From assembly GCF_000213805.1 (NCBI RefSeq), contig NC_015556.1:3673001-3737000 (forward strand): a DNA stretch of 64,000 nt. The letters run 5' to 3'. Below, one piece after another: positions 24,334 through 31,363 of the stretch; within the stretch, counting starts at the first letter, position 1; each line of letters starts with the position of its first letter. The notes under the pieces were generated by a model, which saw only the letters and a list, made by a program, of their open reading frames with translations, had not been told where the DNA came from and made no database searches. A program made the position numbers and the translations under genes. This stretch comes from Pseudomonas fulva 12-X. GTDB lineage: Bacteria; Pseudomonadota; Gammaproteobacteria; Pseudomonadales; Pseudomonadaceae.

Positions 24334-25530
24334 ATGAACCACGCCCTCGCCCAGCTGCAGCCCTACCCCTTCGAGAAACTGCGCGCCCTGCTCGCCGGCG
24401 TGTCCCCCGCCGCGGATCGCTCGCCCATCGCCCTGTCCATCGGCGAACCCAAGCACCGCTCGCCGGCGTTCGTCGCCAAGGCGCTGACCGACAACCTCGA
24501 CCAGATGGCGGTCTACCCGACCACCCTGGGCATCCCGGCGCTGCGCGAGGCCATCGCCGCCTGGTGCGAGCGACGTTTCAAGGTGCCGGCCGGCTGGCTG
24601 GACGCCGCCCGCCACGTGCTGCCGGTCAACGGTACCCGCGAGGCGCTGTTCGCCTTTACCCAGACCGTGGCGCAGCGCGATGTGGACGGCCTTGTGGTCA
24701 GCCCCAACCCGTTCTACCAGATCTACGAAGGCGCGGCGCTGCTGGCCGGCACCCAGCCGCACTACCTGCCGTGCCTGGAAGAACATGGCTTCAATCCGGA
24801 TTTCGACGCTGTCACGCCTGACGTCTGGCAGCGCTGCCAGATTCTCTTCCTGTGCTCGCCGGGCAACCCGACCGGCGCACTGATTCCCGTCGATACCCTG
24901 AAGAAGCTGATCGCCCTGGCCGACCAGTACGACTTCGTGATCGCTGCCGACGAGTGCTACAGCGAGCTGTACTTCGACGAGGCGAACCCGCCGGCCGGTC
25001 TGCTGACCGCCTGCGCCGAGCTGGGCCGTAGCGATTTCAAGCGTTGCGTGGTGTTCCACAGCCTCTCCAAGCGCTCCAACCTGCCGGGCCTGCGCTCGGG
25101 CTTCGTGGCCGGCGATGCGGAGATTCTCAAGGCCTTCCTGCTGTACCGCACCTATCACGGCTGCGCCATGCCGGTGCAAACACAGCTGGCCAGCATCGCC
25201 GCCTGGCAGGACGAAGACCATGTACGCGCCAACCGCGACCTGTACCGCGAGAAGTTCGATGCCGTGCTGGCGATTCTGGAAGGCGTGATGGACGTGCAGC
25301 GCCCGGACGGCGGTTTCTATCTGTGGGCCAAAACGCCGGGCGACGATGCCGAGTTCACCCGCGCGCTGTTCGCCAGGGAGCACGTCACCGTGGTGCCAGG
25401 CTCGTACCTGTCCCGCGACGTGAATGGCTTCAATCCGGGCGCGGGTCGAGTGCGCATGGCGCTGGTAGCGCCCCTGGCCGAATGCGTTGAGGCGGCGCAG
25501 CGCATCCGCCGCTTTATCGAAAACGCCTGA
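24334..25530 (+). CDS. dapC: succinyldiaminopimelate transaminase
   Basis: DapC is a PLP-dependent class I aminotransferase that converts N-succinyl-2-amino-6-ketopimelate to succinyl-DAP in the lysine/meso-DAP pathway (398 aa). The Schiff-base lysine lies in FHSLSKRSNLPGLRSGF. Other fold-type-I residues are in SIGEPKH, AVYPTTLGIPALREA, LCSPGNPTGAL and ADECYSELYF. dapD and dapE of the same pathway lie about 31 and 37 kb downstream. In P. aeruginosa the counterpart also follows glnD. Confidence 0.92.
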   Translation: MNHALAQLQPYPFEKLRALLAGVSPAADRSPIALSIGEPKHRSPAFVAKALTDNLDQMAVYPTTLGIPALREAIAAWCERRFKVPAGWLDAARHVLPVNGTREALFAFTQTVAQRDVDGLVVSPNPFYQIYEGAALLAGTQPHYLPCLEEHGFNPDFDAVTPDVWQRCQILFLCSPGNPTGALIPVDTLKKLIALADQYDFVIAADECYSELYFDEANPPAGLLTACAELGRSDFKRCVVFHSLSKRSNLPGLRSGFVAGDAEILKAFLLYRTYHGCAMPVQTQLASIAAWQDEDHVRANRDLYREKFDAVLAILEGVMDVQRPDGGFYLWAKTPGDDAEFTRALFAREHVTVVPGSYLSRDVNGFNPGAGRVRMALVAPLAECVEAAQRIRRFIENA

Positions 25531-25536
25531 TACCTG

Positions 25537-25568
25537 GGCGCTGAGGGCTCGCAACGGCCCTCAGCGCC
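25537..25568. terminator. bidirectional terminator between dapC and methyltransferase
   Basis: GGCGCTGAGGGC and GCCCTCAGCGCC form a 12-bp perfect stem with an 8-base loop, exactly between the stops of two convergent genes. No T run follows on either strand. Confidence 0.6.
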
Positions 25569-25574
25569 ACACCA

Positions 25575-26546
25575 TCAGCCCGCCGTGCGGGTAACCGTCA
25601 GCACCACCGCGGCAATGCGCTCGACCTGCTCATAGCCAGGCTTGAGCAGCTCCTCGCCGAACACGTCCGGGTCCACTTCCTCGTAGCGCCAGGCCAGGGA
25701 CGCATCGCCCAGGGTGCGTTTGACATAGGCCAGAAACGGATCGCCCGCCGCCGTCATCGCCACACCGGTGTACAGCAACAAACTGCCGCCCGGCGCCAGG
25801 CGAGCTATCGCCGCCTCGACGATAGCCCGGGACAGGCCGATGCCCAACTCACCACCGCCATCGCGATAGGCGCGGCTGTCGGCGTCGAGCATATAGGGCG
25901 GGTTGGCGACGATCAGGTCGAACTCGCCATCCACATCTTTAAGCAGATCGCTGTAAAGCGCCTCGACATTGCTTACCCCGGCCAGCGCCGCATTGAGGCG
26001 AGTGAATTCCAGCGCCCGCGGATTGATATCCACCGCCAGCACCTCGGCGGCGGGCCTCGCCTGGGCGATGCACAGGGCGCCCGGCCCGGCACCACAGCAG
26101 ATGTCCACCGCCCGCGACACCACCGCAGTTGATGGCATGCCGAGAAAGGCATCGATGGCGCGCACGAAGCGATAGGTATCGGGGCCGAAGAATACGGCGT
26201 CGCTCTGCACCGTCGGGTAGCGCGAATGCACGAACAGGTTGCCGCCCAAACTCGACCAACGCACCGCGCTGGCGAACTGGTCGCCCTCTTCGATCAGCAC
26301 GCCGCCGGCTCTCAACAACCCCAGCAACTGGTCGCCCAACACGGGCGCCTCGAACGGCCGGCTCCAGCCAAATACGCCGGGAAGGTCATGTGCCTGCCGG
26401 TTTTCGCTACGCCCATTGACCCGTTCGTGGGTCAGCGGCGTGCCGGTGGTGAATCGATAACCCTCTTTCTTGAGATGCTGGCCAAGGCTCAATAACGCCT
26501 GCTGCTTTTCGGTGTTCTGCTCGCTATGCATCGATGCCCCGGACAT
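25575..26546 (-). CDS. class I SAM-dependent methyltransferase with NPPY motif
   Basis: A 323-aa methyltransferase. Motif I is DICCGAGPG (148-156), the acidic residue ending beta-2 is in VDINPRALE (about 173), and the catalytic NPPY is at 215-218. NPPY marks enzymes that methylate a planar nitrogen, such as glutamine-N5 (PrmB/PrmC) or adenine-N6, but the N-terminal 140 residues are unlike PrmC. The substrate is unknown. It follows the di-iron-type gene after 2 bases, so the two probably form an operon and may act on one product. A second ATG five codons in has a better GGGGC site, so the true start may be 26531. Confidence 0.8.
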   Translation of the reverse strand: MSGASMHSEQNTEKQQALLSLGQHLKKEGYRFTTGTPLTHERVNGRSENRQAHDLPGVFGWSRPFEAPVLGDQLLGLLRAGGVLIEEGDQFASAVRWSSLGGNLFVHSRYPTVQSDAVFFGPDTYRFVRAIDAFLGMPSTAVVSRAVDICCGAGPGALCIAQARPAAEVLAVDINPRALEFTRLNAALAGVSNVEALYSDLLKDVDGEFDLIVANPPYMLDADSRAYRDGGGELGIGLSRAIVEAAIARLAPGGSLLLYTGVAMTAAGDPFLAYVKRTLGDASLAWRYEEVDPDVFGEELLKPGYEQVERIAAVVLTVTRTAG

Positions 26547-26548
26547 GA

Positions 26549-28015
26549 TTATTGGAGGTAGGCGTTGAACAGGCGGGTGGCCAGTAACCCGGCCGGCGTA
26601 AAGTGGCTGGCAGGCGACATCAGCTCGATCAGTTTGCTGGTCTGCTGACGAGCCGGCAGTTCGCGCAAGGCGGCCTGCAGCGCCTGAGCTTCATCGCCCA
26701 GACCAACCGACTGTTCGGTACCAGTTGCGGCGGGGCGACTGCGCGGACGAGCGCGTCTGCGAGCAGGTGCCCAGCTGCCGGCGATCCAGTCGTGCAGCAG
26801 TTGTTGCTCGTAGGCGCTGAACACGCCGAACATGGCGGCGCGCTCACCCTGCACCAGTTGCCAGAACCGGCTGTTCTGCGGGTCTTCGTCGCGGTGAATC
26901 CAGCCGCGTTTCTGCAGCGCGTCGAGAAAGGCGCGCACCTGGCCGGGCTCGCTGAGCCATTCATTGACGGTGCGCCCTTCGATGCGGCAGTAGTCGGAAT
27001 GCACCTGGGTGGCCACTTCGCGCTTGCGCTCGAGCATCGCACAGAGTTCGTCCTCAAGGTCGAAGGCGGCGATCACCGCAGTGGAGCCAATGCCCAGGTC
27101 GTTGAGCTGATAGCCACGCATCACGCGGCGGTAGAATTCATCGCGATCGCCCACCAGCGGCAGGTTTTCCAGCACCGCCTGCACGGCCTTCTGGGCATGA
27201 CCGCTGCTGGCGTTGTCGATGGTCACGTGCAGCTGGAAGTAATAGGGGTCGATATCCAGCTCGGTCAGCTCATAGCTGGTGATCAAGAGGTGCAGCGGCA
27301 ACTGCTCGTACCCCAGGTTGTAGCCGATCACTTCGGGCAGGTAGTCGTCGGCCAGGTGCCCCAGTGCCAGTTGCTGGGCGCCCTGCAGGAAATGCCCGTC
27401 TTCCAGCTCGGCCAGTTCGTCGCAGCCATGCTGGGCCAGCAACTGCTTGTAGAGCACCACATGGTTCATCGCCGGCACGCCATCGCCCAGCTCTTCCAGA
27501 TAGGTGCGCAGCAAGGGGCGCAGGCGCAGCTCCTGCCAGTGTCTGAGCAACCCGTATAACCAGGCGCCGTCCACCAATTTGGTGGGCGCGACATGGCGCA
27601 GGAAATACAGGGCATGGGCGCGATTGTGAAAGTAACGCCGTGGCGCACCCTGGCGTCGCTCCTGCAGGTAGTGGCCGTACGCCTCGGTGGTGCGCAGGGC
27701 TGCACTGCGCATCCACTCCAGCAGGGCTTCGGGCTTGTCAGGAACATCGCAGGGCAGCTCACTGGCGTTGGTCAGTTGCGCCTCAAGGAAACTGCGCGCT
27801 TCGCTAAGCGCAGCGTCATCCAGCTGCGGCTGCAGCATGCGCTCATACAGGGTGCGGGCGGGGCCGGCCTGGAGGAAATGGCAGCTCCGGCTGGACGTGG
27901 TGAAAATCGGCATCAAAGTCGTCATGGTCGAGCCTTGCGTGGCAGTCGAAAGCGCCGGGGGCAACGAGGCGGCGCTCACAGGTTTCTTGGAATGGCCGGC
28001 GCCCATGACGCTCAT
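26549..28015 (-). CDS. haem-oxygenase-like iron-containing redox protein (putative di-iron)
   Basis: I assign this 488-aa protein to the haem-oxygenase-like iron-containing family (Haem_oxygenas_2/HDO type) from its helical pattern and histidine-rich core. YFHNRAHALYFLRHV (128-142), NHVVLYKQLLAQHG (184-197), PEVIGYNLGYEQLP and YYFQLHVTIDNASSGHA (258-274) offer candidate iron ligands Glu228 or Glu237, His263, Asp267 and His273. Known family members oxidise amines, fatty acids or thiols; the substrate here cannot be read. A C-terminal third (about 310-488) with an Arg/Pro/Ala linker lies outside that core. The start is uncertain: the ATG at 27925 would remove 30 low-complexity residues and looks equally likely. 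It is followed at 2 bases by the methyltransferase. Confidence 0.7.
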   Translation of the reverse strand: MSVMGAGHSKKPVSAASLPPALSTATQGSTMTTLMPIFTTSSRSCHFLQAGPARTLYERMLQPQLDDAALSEARSFLEAQLTNASELPCDVPDKPEALLEWMRSAALRTTEAYGHYLQERRQGAPRRYFHNRAHALYFLRHVAPTKLVDGAWLYGLLRHWQELRLRPLLRTYLEELGDGVPAMNHVVLYKQLLAQHGCDELAELEDGHFLQGAQQLALGHLADDYLPEVIGYNLGYEQLPLHLLITSYELTELDIDPYYFQLHVTIDNASSGHAQKAVQAVLENLPLVGDRDEFYRRVMRGYQLNDLGIGSTAVIAAFDLEDELCAMLERKREVATQVHSDYCRIEGRTVNEWLSEPGQVRAFLDALQKRGWIHRDEDPQNSRFWQLVQGERAAMFGVFSAYEQQLLHDWIAGSWAPARRRARPRSRPAATGTEQSVGLGDEAQALQAALRELPARQQTSKLIELMSPASHFTPAGLLATRLFNAYLQ

Positions 28016-28108
28016 GGCCTTATGAGATTGGGAGAAGGCCGCCCGAGAAAAGATTCAACCTCGGGGATCAGTGGTAACCAGCCCGGCATGGCTCGCGGCA
28101 ACAGGTAC

Positions 28109-28141
28109 AAAAAAGCCAGGTCGAGCAGTGCTCGCCTGGCT
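28109..28141 (-). terminator. terminator of manganese catalase gene
   Basis: On the minus strand AGCCAGG(C)GAGC pairs with GCTC(G)ACCTGGCT and is followed by six T residues, 23 bases after the catalase stop. This is a standard intrinsic terminator and separates the catalase from the next minus-strand operon. Confidence 0.8.
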
Positions 28142-28163
28142 ATGCACATGCAGCAGGCCATGC

Positions 28164-29045
28164 TTACTCGGGCTTGCGCGCAGCCCCGGAGCCGAGGTCG
28201 GCGCCGGTGATCGAATCCAGGGTCGGATCCGACGCGGTGCGCTTGGCCATCTGCAGCAGAGTTTCCGCCTGCTTGGCCGGCAGCATCACCTCGGCGGTGC
28301 CATCGCCACCGTCCACCGCGGGTTGCGGGTCAGCGACGAACTCCCACTGATCCCCTTCGTTCCATGGCCCACGACGGTCCTCGTCACCCTGGGACATGTT
28401 GAAGTACACACTGGTGAACTCCGGCACGCCCGGCAGCTTGCCTTGCGGGAAGTTCGGCTGGATGGCATGCAGTGCCTTCTCGAAGGACTTCTGGTGCGCC
28501 AGCTCACGGGTCATCAGAAAGGCCAGCGCATCCTTGATGCCCGGATCGTCGGTGACGTTGATCAGCCGCTCGTAGATGATCTTGGCTCGGGCCTCAGCGG
28601 CGATGTTGGAGCGGAAATCTGCCGTCGGCTCACCGATGGTGTCGATGTAGGCCGCCGTCCACGGCACACCAGCAGAGTTGGTCAGCGCAGGGCCACCTCC
28701 ATACAGCAGCGAGGTGATGTGCGAGTCGTTGCCGCCCTCGGTCAGCGAACGGTACAGCGCCGCCTCCTCTTCAACCGCCTCGGCCAGATCACCCTTGGCG
28801 CCCTTGTTGAGCATGCCGACGATCGAGCCGATGATTTCCAGGTGGCTGAGCTCTTCGGTGGCGATGTCCAGCAGCAGATCCTTGCGCCCTGCATCGTCTT
28901 CAGCCAGGCCCTGGGTGAAATAACGCATGGCCGCTGCCAATTCGCCCTGGGGGCCACCGAATTGTTCGAGCAGCAGATTGGCCAGCCCCGGATTGGGCCC
29001 GGCCACTCTTACCGTGTATTGCAATCGCTTGTTGTGTACGAACAT
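28164..29045 (-). CDS. katN: manganese catalase (KatN type)
   Basis: A non-haem catalase of 293 aa that dismutates H2O2 at a dinuclear Mn site. The ferritin-like ligands are all present: Glu35 (GGPQGELAAAMRYF), Glu65 and His68 (TEELSHLE), Glu151 (AAEARAKIIYERL) and His184 (RELAHQKSFEKAL). GAGGAG lies 8 bases before the ATG. In Salmonella, katN belongs to the RpoS-dependent yciGFE-katN group; the YciF-like gene is divergent here and a YciG-like gene lies 1.4 kb away, so a stationary-phase or oxidative-stress role is likely. The symbol is by family, not by verified orthology. Confidence 0.93.
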   Translation of the reverse strand: MFVHNKRLQYTVRVAGPNPGLANLLLEQFGGPQGELAAAMRYFTQGLAEDDAGRKDLLLDIATEELSHLEIIGSIVGMLNKGAKGDLAEAVEEEAALYRSLTEGGNDSHITSLLYGGGPALTNSAGVPWTAAYIDTIGEPTADFRSNIAAEARAKIIYERLINVTDDPGIKDALAFLMTRELAHQKSFEKALHAIQPNFPQGKLPGVPEFTSVYFNMSQGDEDRRGPWNEGDQWEFVADPQPAVDGGDGTAEVMLPAKQAETLLQMAKRTASDPTLDSITGADLGSGAARKPE

Positions 29046-29162
29046 GGAACGTTCTCCTCACCGGCAATAATTCCCTTGATGGTTTCGCTCCCTGCCCTGA
29101 TGGGACTTGTAATAACCGAATACGAAAGTACGCAGCGAGTTCAAGTAAAAACAAACTTTACA

Positions 29163-29233
29163 ATTAAGCGAAACGGCAACTTCCTGGCAAACTCCGCTTT
29201 GCCGTTTCGCTTAATACCGCTTCGCTTAATACC
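29163..29233. repeat. 17-bp perfect inverted repeat plus a direct repeat in a divergent promoter region
   Basis: ATTAAGCGAAACGGCAA (29163-29179) is repeated as its exact reverse complement at 29199-29215, with a 19-base spacer. A further copy of the end, CTTCGCTTAATACC, follows at 29220-29233 as a direct repeat of 29205-29218. It lies between the divergent catalase and YciF-like genes and so could be an operator for both, or a mobile-repeat remnant. Function is not known. The 265-base gap holds no gene. Confidence 0.6.
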
Positions 29234-29310
29234 ACTGACGAAAAGTAATGAACCACCCACTCAGCACTTCTCTCGGAACAATGGTTATCTCTAAACTGCG
29301 GGAGTCGATC

Positions 29311-29820
29311 ATGACCACGAAACATGAAAACCTGGTGAGTTGGCTGCGCGACGCACACGCCATGGAACAACAAGCCGAACAGATGCTGACGGTGCAAAAG
29401 GAGCGCCTGAACAATTACCCGAAGTTGCGCACACGCATTGAAAAACATATCGAAGAAACCGTGGGCCAACGCGAGACCCTGGAACGGGCCCTGACCCGCC
29501 TCGGCAGCGAACCGTCCACCCTGAAAGACATGAGCGGCAAGTTGATGGCCTTCGGTCAGGCCATGGGCGGCATGATGATGAGCGACGAAGTGGTCAAGGG
29601 CGCCATGTCCGGATATGTCTTCGAGACCCTGGAAATCGCCTCCTACACGGTATTGATCGCCGCCGCCAAAGCGGTGGGCGATACCCAGACCCAGCAGGAC
29701 TGCGAAGCGATCCTGCAGCAGGAAATCGCCATGGCTGACTGGCTGCGCGAGCACTTGCCGGAGTTGAGCCAGGCCTTTCTGGATCGCTCCGATACACCGG
29801 GCCTGGAAGCCAAGCGCTAG
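29311..29820 (+). CDS. yciF: YciF-type ferritin-like DUF892 protein
   Basis: A 169-aa four-helix ferritin-like protein of the YciF/DUF892 family, known as a stress-induced protein of uncertain chemistry. The sequence TTKHENLVSWLRDAHAMEQQ at the N-terminus and the paired-helix pattern (EKHIEETVGQRETLERAL, then EILQQ-type acidic helix AILQQEIAMADWLREHLPEL) fit the family. The ATG at 29311 is chosen because GGGAG lies 7 bases before it; a longer frame would add 21 residues. It is divergent from the Mn catalase and is probably part of the same stress response. Confidence 0.85.
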   Translation: MTTKHENLVSWLRDAHAMEQQAEQMLTVQKERLNNYPKLRTRIEKHIEETVGQRETLERALTRLGSEPSTLKDMSGKLMAFGQAMGGMMMSDEVVKGAMSGYVFETLEIASYTVLIAAAKAVGDTQTQQDCEAILQQEIAMADWLREHLPELSQAFLDRSDTPGLEAKR

Positions 29821-29857
29821 GTGCTCGAGGCCCTCTAATCCGGGCCTACCAAACCTT

Positions 29858-29889
29858 GCAGAAAGCCGGCGCATGCGCCGGCTTTCTGC
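29858..29889. terminator. perfect 32-bp palindrome after the YciF-like gene
   Basis: GCAGAAAGCCGGCGCA is followed directly by its reverse complement, 38 bases after the YciF-like stop and 8 bases from the stop of a convergent small ORF. The AAAG/CTTT ends give a short T run, so it can act in both directions. Confidence 0.65.
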
Positions 29890-29897
29890 TTCATGGC

Positions 29898-30110
29898 TCA
29901 GGGCTGCTGATGATGCCCAGGCGTGGCGCCCGGCTCGTGAGTGCGGGTGATCTTGCTCACCTGCACATCGGTGATCTGCCCCTTGGCCCCCTCGTTTTGC
30001 ACATGCTGCTGCGCCTGCTCGACGCTCATCGTCTCGGCATCGGACGACACTTCCAGATGCATCGGCTGGTTGTCGCAGATGTAGTTGATCAGAAATATCT
30101 GCCCTTTCAT
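29898..30110 (-). CDS. small hypothetical protein (70 aa)
   Basis: A 70-aa ORF starting MKGQIFLINYICDNQPMHLE and ending in a His/Pro/Gly tail (ATPGHHQQP). GAGG lies about 10 bases before the ATG, codon use is normal for the region, and it ends at a shared terminator with the convergent YciF-like gene. A VSSDAETMSVEQAQQHV segment suggests a small helical domain, and there is no signal peptide. I do not recognise the family. Its position inside the stress cluster suggests a related role, but that is inference. Confidence 0.6.
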   Translation of the reverse strand: MKGQIFLINYICDNQPMHLEVSSDAETMSVEQAQQHVQNEGAKGQITDVQVSKITRTHEPGATPGHHQQP

Positions 30111-30465
30111 GGTGAGGCCTCGCTACTGAACGGCCAGCACGCGTGCTGGCACAAAGTTTTTATCACCTTTATGCCGCGTATAAACGCAGCACAGTCAAAG
30201 CACTGACTGCCAATAAAAAACCAATGTTCAAAAACTCTGACTTGTGAACGTGAAGCACAGTGACAGCAAGCGAAGCCCTAATCTTGAACACAATTTAATT
30301 GCACCAGCCAAACTTTTATACAGCAACTGTACAAGCTGGCAGCACAACACCATCACTTTTACCGCTCATCGTTCCCTGCAACTTTTAACTCGAACATTGC
30401 GCAAGGCCCTCCTCTCGAACTTTTACCTGTCACTGATGGCAGGCTAAAACCGAGAGGATAGAGAA
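30111..30465 (+). promoter_or_regulatory. long non-coding gap before the KGG gene
   Basis: These 355 A/T-rich bases hold no convincing gene. An 18-bp perfect palindrome without loop, GCCAGCACGCGTGCTGGC, is at 30133-30150, next to the start of the small minus-strand ORF. TTTTATACAG near 30315 resembles a -10 region. GAACTT at 30417-30422 resembles an AlgU -35, but no matching -10 follows. The length suggests a regulated promoter or an untranslated leader for the KGG gene. Confidence 0.35.
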
Positions 30466-30636
30466 ATGGCTAATACCGGAAATAACAATCCAGGCAATTT
30501 CGCTAACGATCGTGAGAAAGCCAGCGAAGCGGGCAAGAAAGGCGGTCAGAACTCTGGCGGCAACTTTGCCAATGACCGTGAAAAGGCCTCCGAAGCCGGT
30601 CGTAAAGGTGGCTCCAACAGCCATGGCGGGCGATAA
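30466..30636 (+). CDS. yciG: YciG-type KGG stress protein (56 aa)
   Basis: This very short ORF encodes two near-identical repeats, GNFANDREKASEAGKKGG and GNFANDREKASEAGRKGG, joined by QNSG. That is the glycine-rich KGG repeat of the YciG/general-stress family, predicted to be disordered and hydrophilic. GAGG lies about 9 bases before the ATG, and a hairpin follows the stop. In enterobacteria yciG heads the RpoS-controlled yciGFE operon; here the YciF-like gene is about 650 bases upstream on the same strand, separated by a terminator. The repeat leaves little doubt that it is real despite its size. Confidence 0.88.
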   Translation: MANTGNNNPGNFANDREKASEAGKKGGQNSGGNFANDREKASEAGRKGGSNSHGGR

Positions 30637-30647
30637 GCCTGAAGAAC

Positions 30648-30667
30648 GGGAGGGTTAGCGCCCTCCC
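30648..30667 (+). terminator. hairpin after the KGG gene
   Basis: GGGAGGG, loop TTAGCG, CCCTCCC, followed by CTCTTC, 12 bases after the KGG stop. It is a short G/C hairpin with a weak pyrimidine tail, and probably a terminator. Confidence 0.55.
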
Positions 30668-30676
30668 CTCTTCATT

Positions 30677-30716
30677 GATTAACGAAGCGGTCTGTTTGTA
30701 GACCGCTTCGTTAATC
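30677..30716. repeat. 17-bp perfect inverted repeat with 6-base loop
   Basis: GATTAACGAAGCGGTCT, loop GTTTGT, then its exact reverse complement. No T run follows on either strand. The core ATTAACGAAGCGG resembles ATTAAGCGAAACGG of the inverted repeat at 29163, which points to a shared site or repeat family. It sits between the KGG gene and the DUF4142 gene. Confidence 0.55.
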
Positions 30717-30801
30717 CCATTTCCAGCACGCATTCCAATCGACAGCAGACCACAGCCACCTCAGGCATTGGGCTCTGCATGGGTTTCAACAAGGAGTCAC
30801 C

Positions 30802-31311
30802 ATGAAACGCACAGCTGTATTGATCGGCGCAACCGCCGCCTTGCTCTTCGCCTTTGCCGGTTTGACCCAGGCAGCCGACAAGGTCAGCGCCAACGACTTT
30901 GCCGAAGAAGCCTCGGCCAAGGGCATCGCCGAGATCGAAACCAGCAAGCTGGCGCTCGACAAAGGCAGCAACGCCGAGGTCAAGAAATTCGCCCAGACGA
31001 TGATCGACGACCACACCCGCGCCAACGAGGAACTCAAGGCCCTCGCCAAGAAGAACAACCTCGAGCTCTCCGACGACGCCGACCTGATGAACAAGGCCAA
31101 GGCCATGATTCTGCAGGTACGTGATGGCGAGAACTTCGATGAGGCCTATGCCAACAACCAGGTCGTTGCCCATGAACAGGCCATCGAGCTGTACCAGAAG
31201 GCGGCCGCGTCCGACGACGGTGAAATCAGCGCCTGGGCCAAGAAGACCCTGCCCAAGCTGGAACACCACCTGCAGATGGCCAAGGACCTGCAGGGCAAGA
31301 CACGCCAGTAA
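30802..31311 (+). CDS. exported DUF4142 (ferritin-like) protein
   Basis: A 169-aa protein with a signal peptide (MKRTAVLIGATAALLFAF, cleavage after TQA) and a mature all-helical DUF4142 domain. Typical motifs are DFAEEASAKGIAEIETSKLA, VKKFAQTMIDDHTRANEEL and NNQVVAHEQAIELYQKAA. DUF4142 proteins are predicted periplasmic ferritin-like bundles of unknown function, often beside stress genes. GAGTCACC lies ahead of the ATG. A terminator follows at once. Confidence 0.88.
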   Translation: MKRTAVLIGATAALLFAFAGLTQAADKVSANDFAEEASAKGIAEIETSKLALDKGSNAEVKKFAQTMIDDHTRANEELKALAKKNNLELSDDADLMNKAKAMILQVRDGENFDEAYANNQVVAHEQAIELYQKAAASDDGEISAWAKKTLPKLEHHLQMAKDLQGKTRQ

Positions 31312-31318
31312 TTTCAGC

Positions 31319-31346
31319 CCAGAGCCCGGCAAATGCCGGGCTCTGG
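31319..31346 (+). terminator. terminator after DUF4142 gene
   Basis: CCAGAGCCCGGC, loop AAAT, GCCGGGCTCTGG form a 12-bp perfect stem starting 8 bases after the stop, followed by CATCTTT. It lies 18 bases before the lipoprotein ATG and so may reduce expression of that gene from the upstream promoter. Confidence 0.65.
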
Positions 31347-31363
31347 CATCTTTGGAGACCACC

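Noticed and set aside
29148..29158. TAAAGTTT on the minus strand upstream of the Mn catalase, a perfect FliA -35
   Set aside because: The bases 11 positions downstream (AACTCGCT) do not resemble GCCGATAA, and catalase is not a flagellar gene.
30417..30444. GAACTT as an AlgU promoter for the KGG gene
   Set aside because: No TCTGA-like -10 is found at a spacing of 16-17 bases; kept only as a remark.
31121..31363. Upstream extension of the OBAP lipoprotein frame into the DUF4142 gene
   Set aside because: It overlaps a real gene in another frame and would bury the lipoprotein signal peptide.
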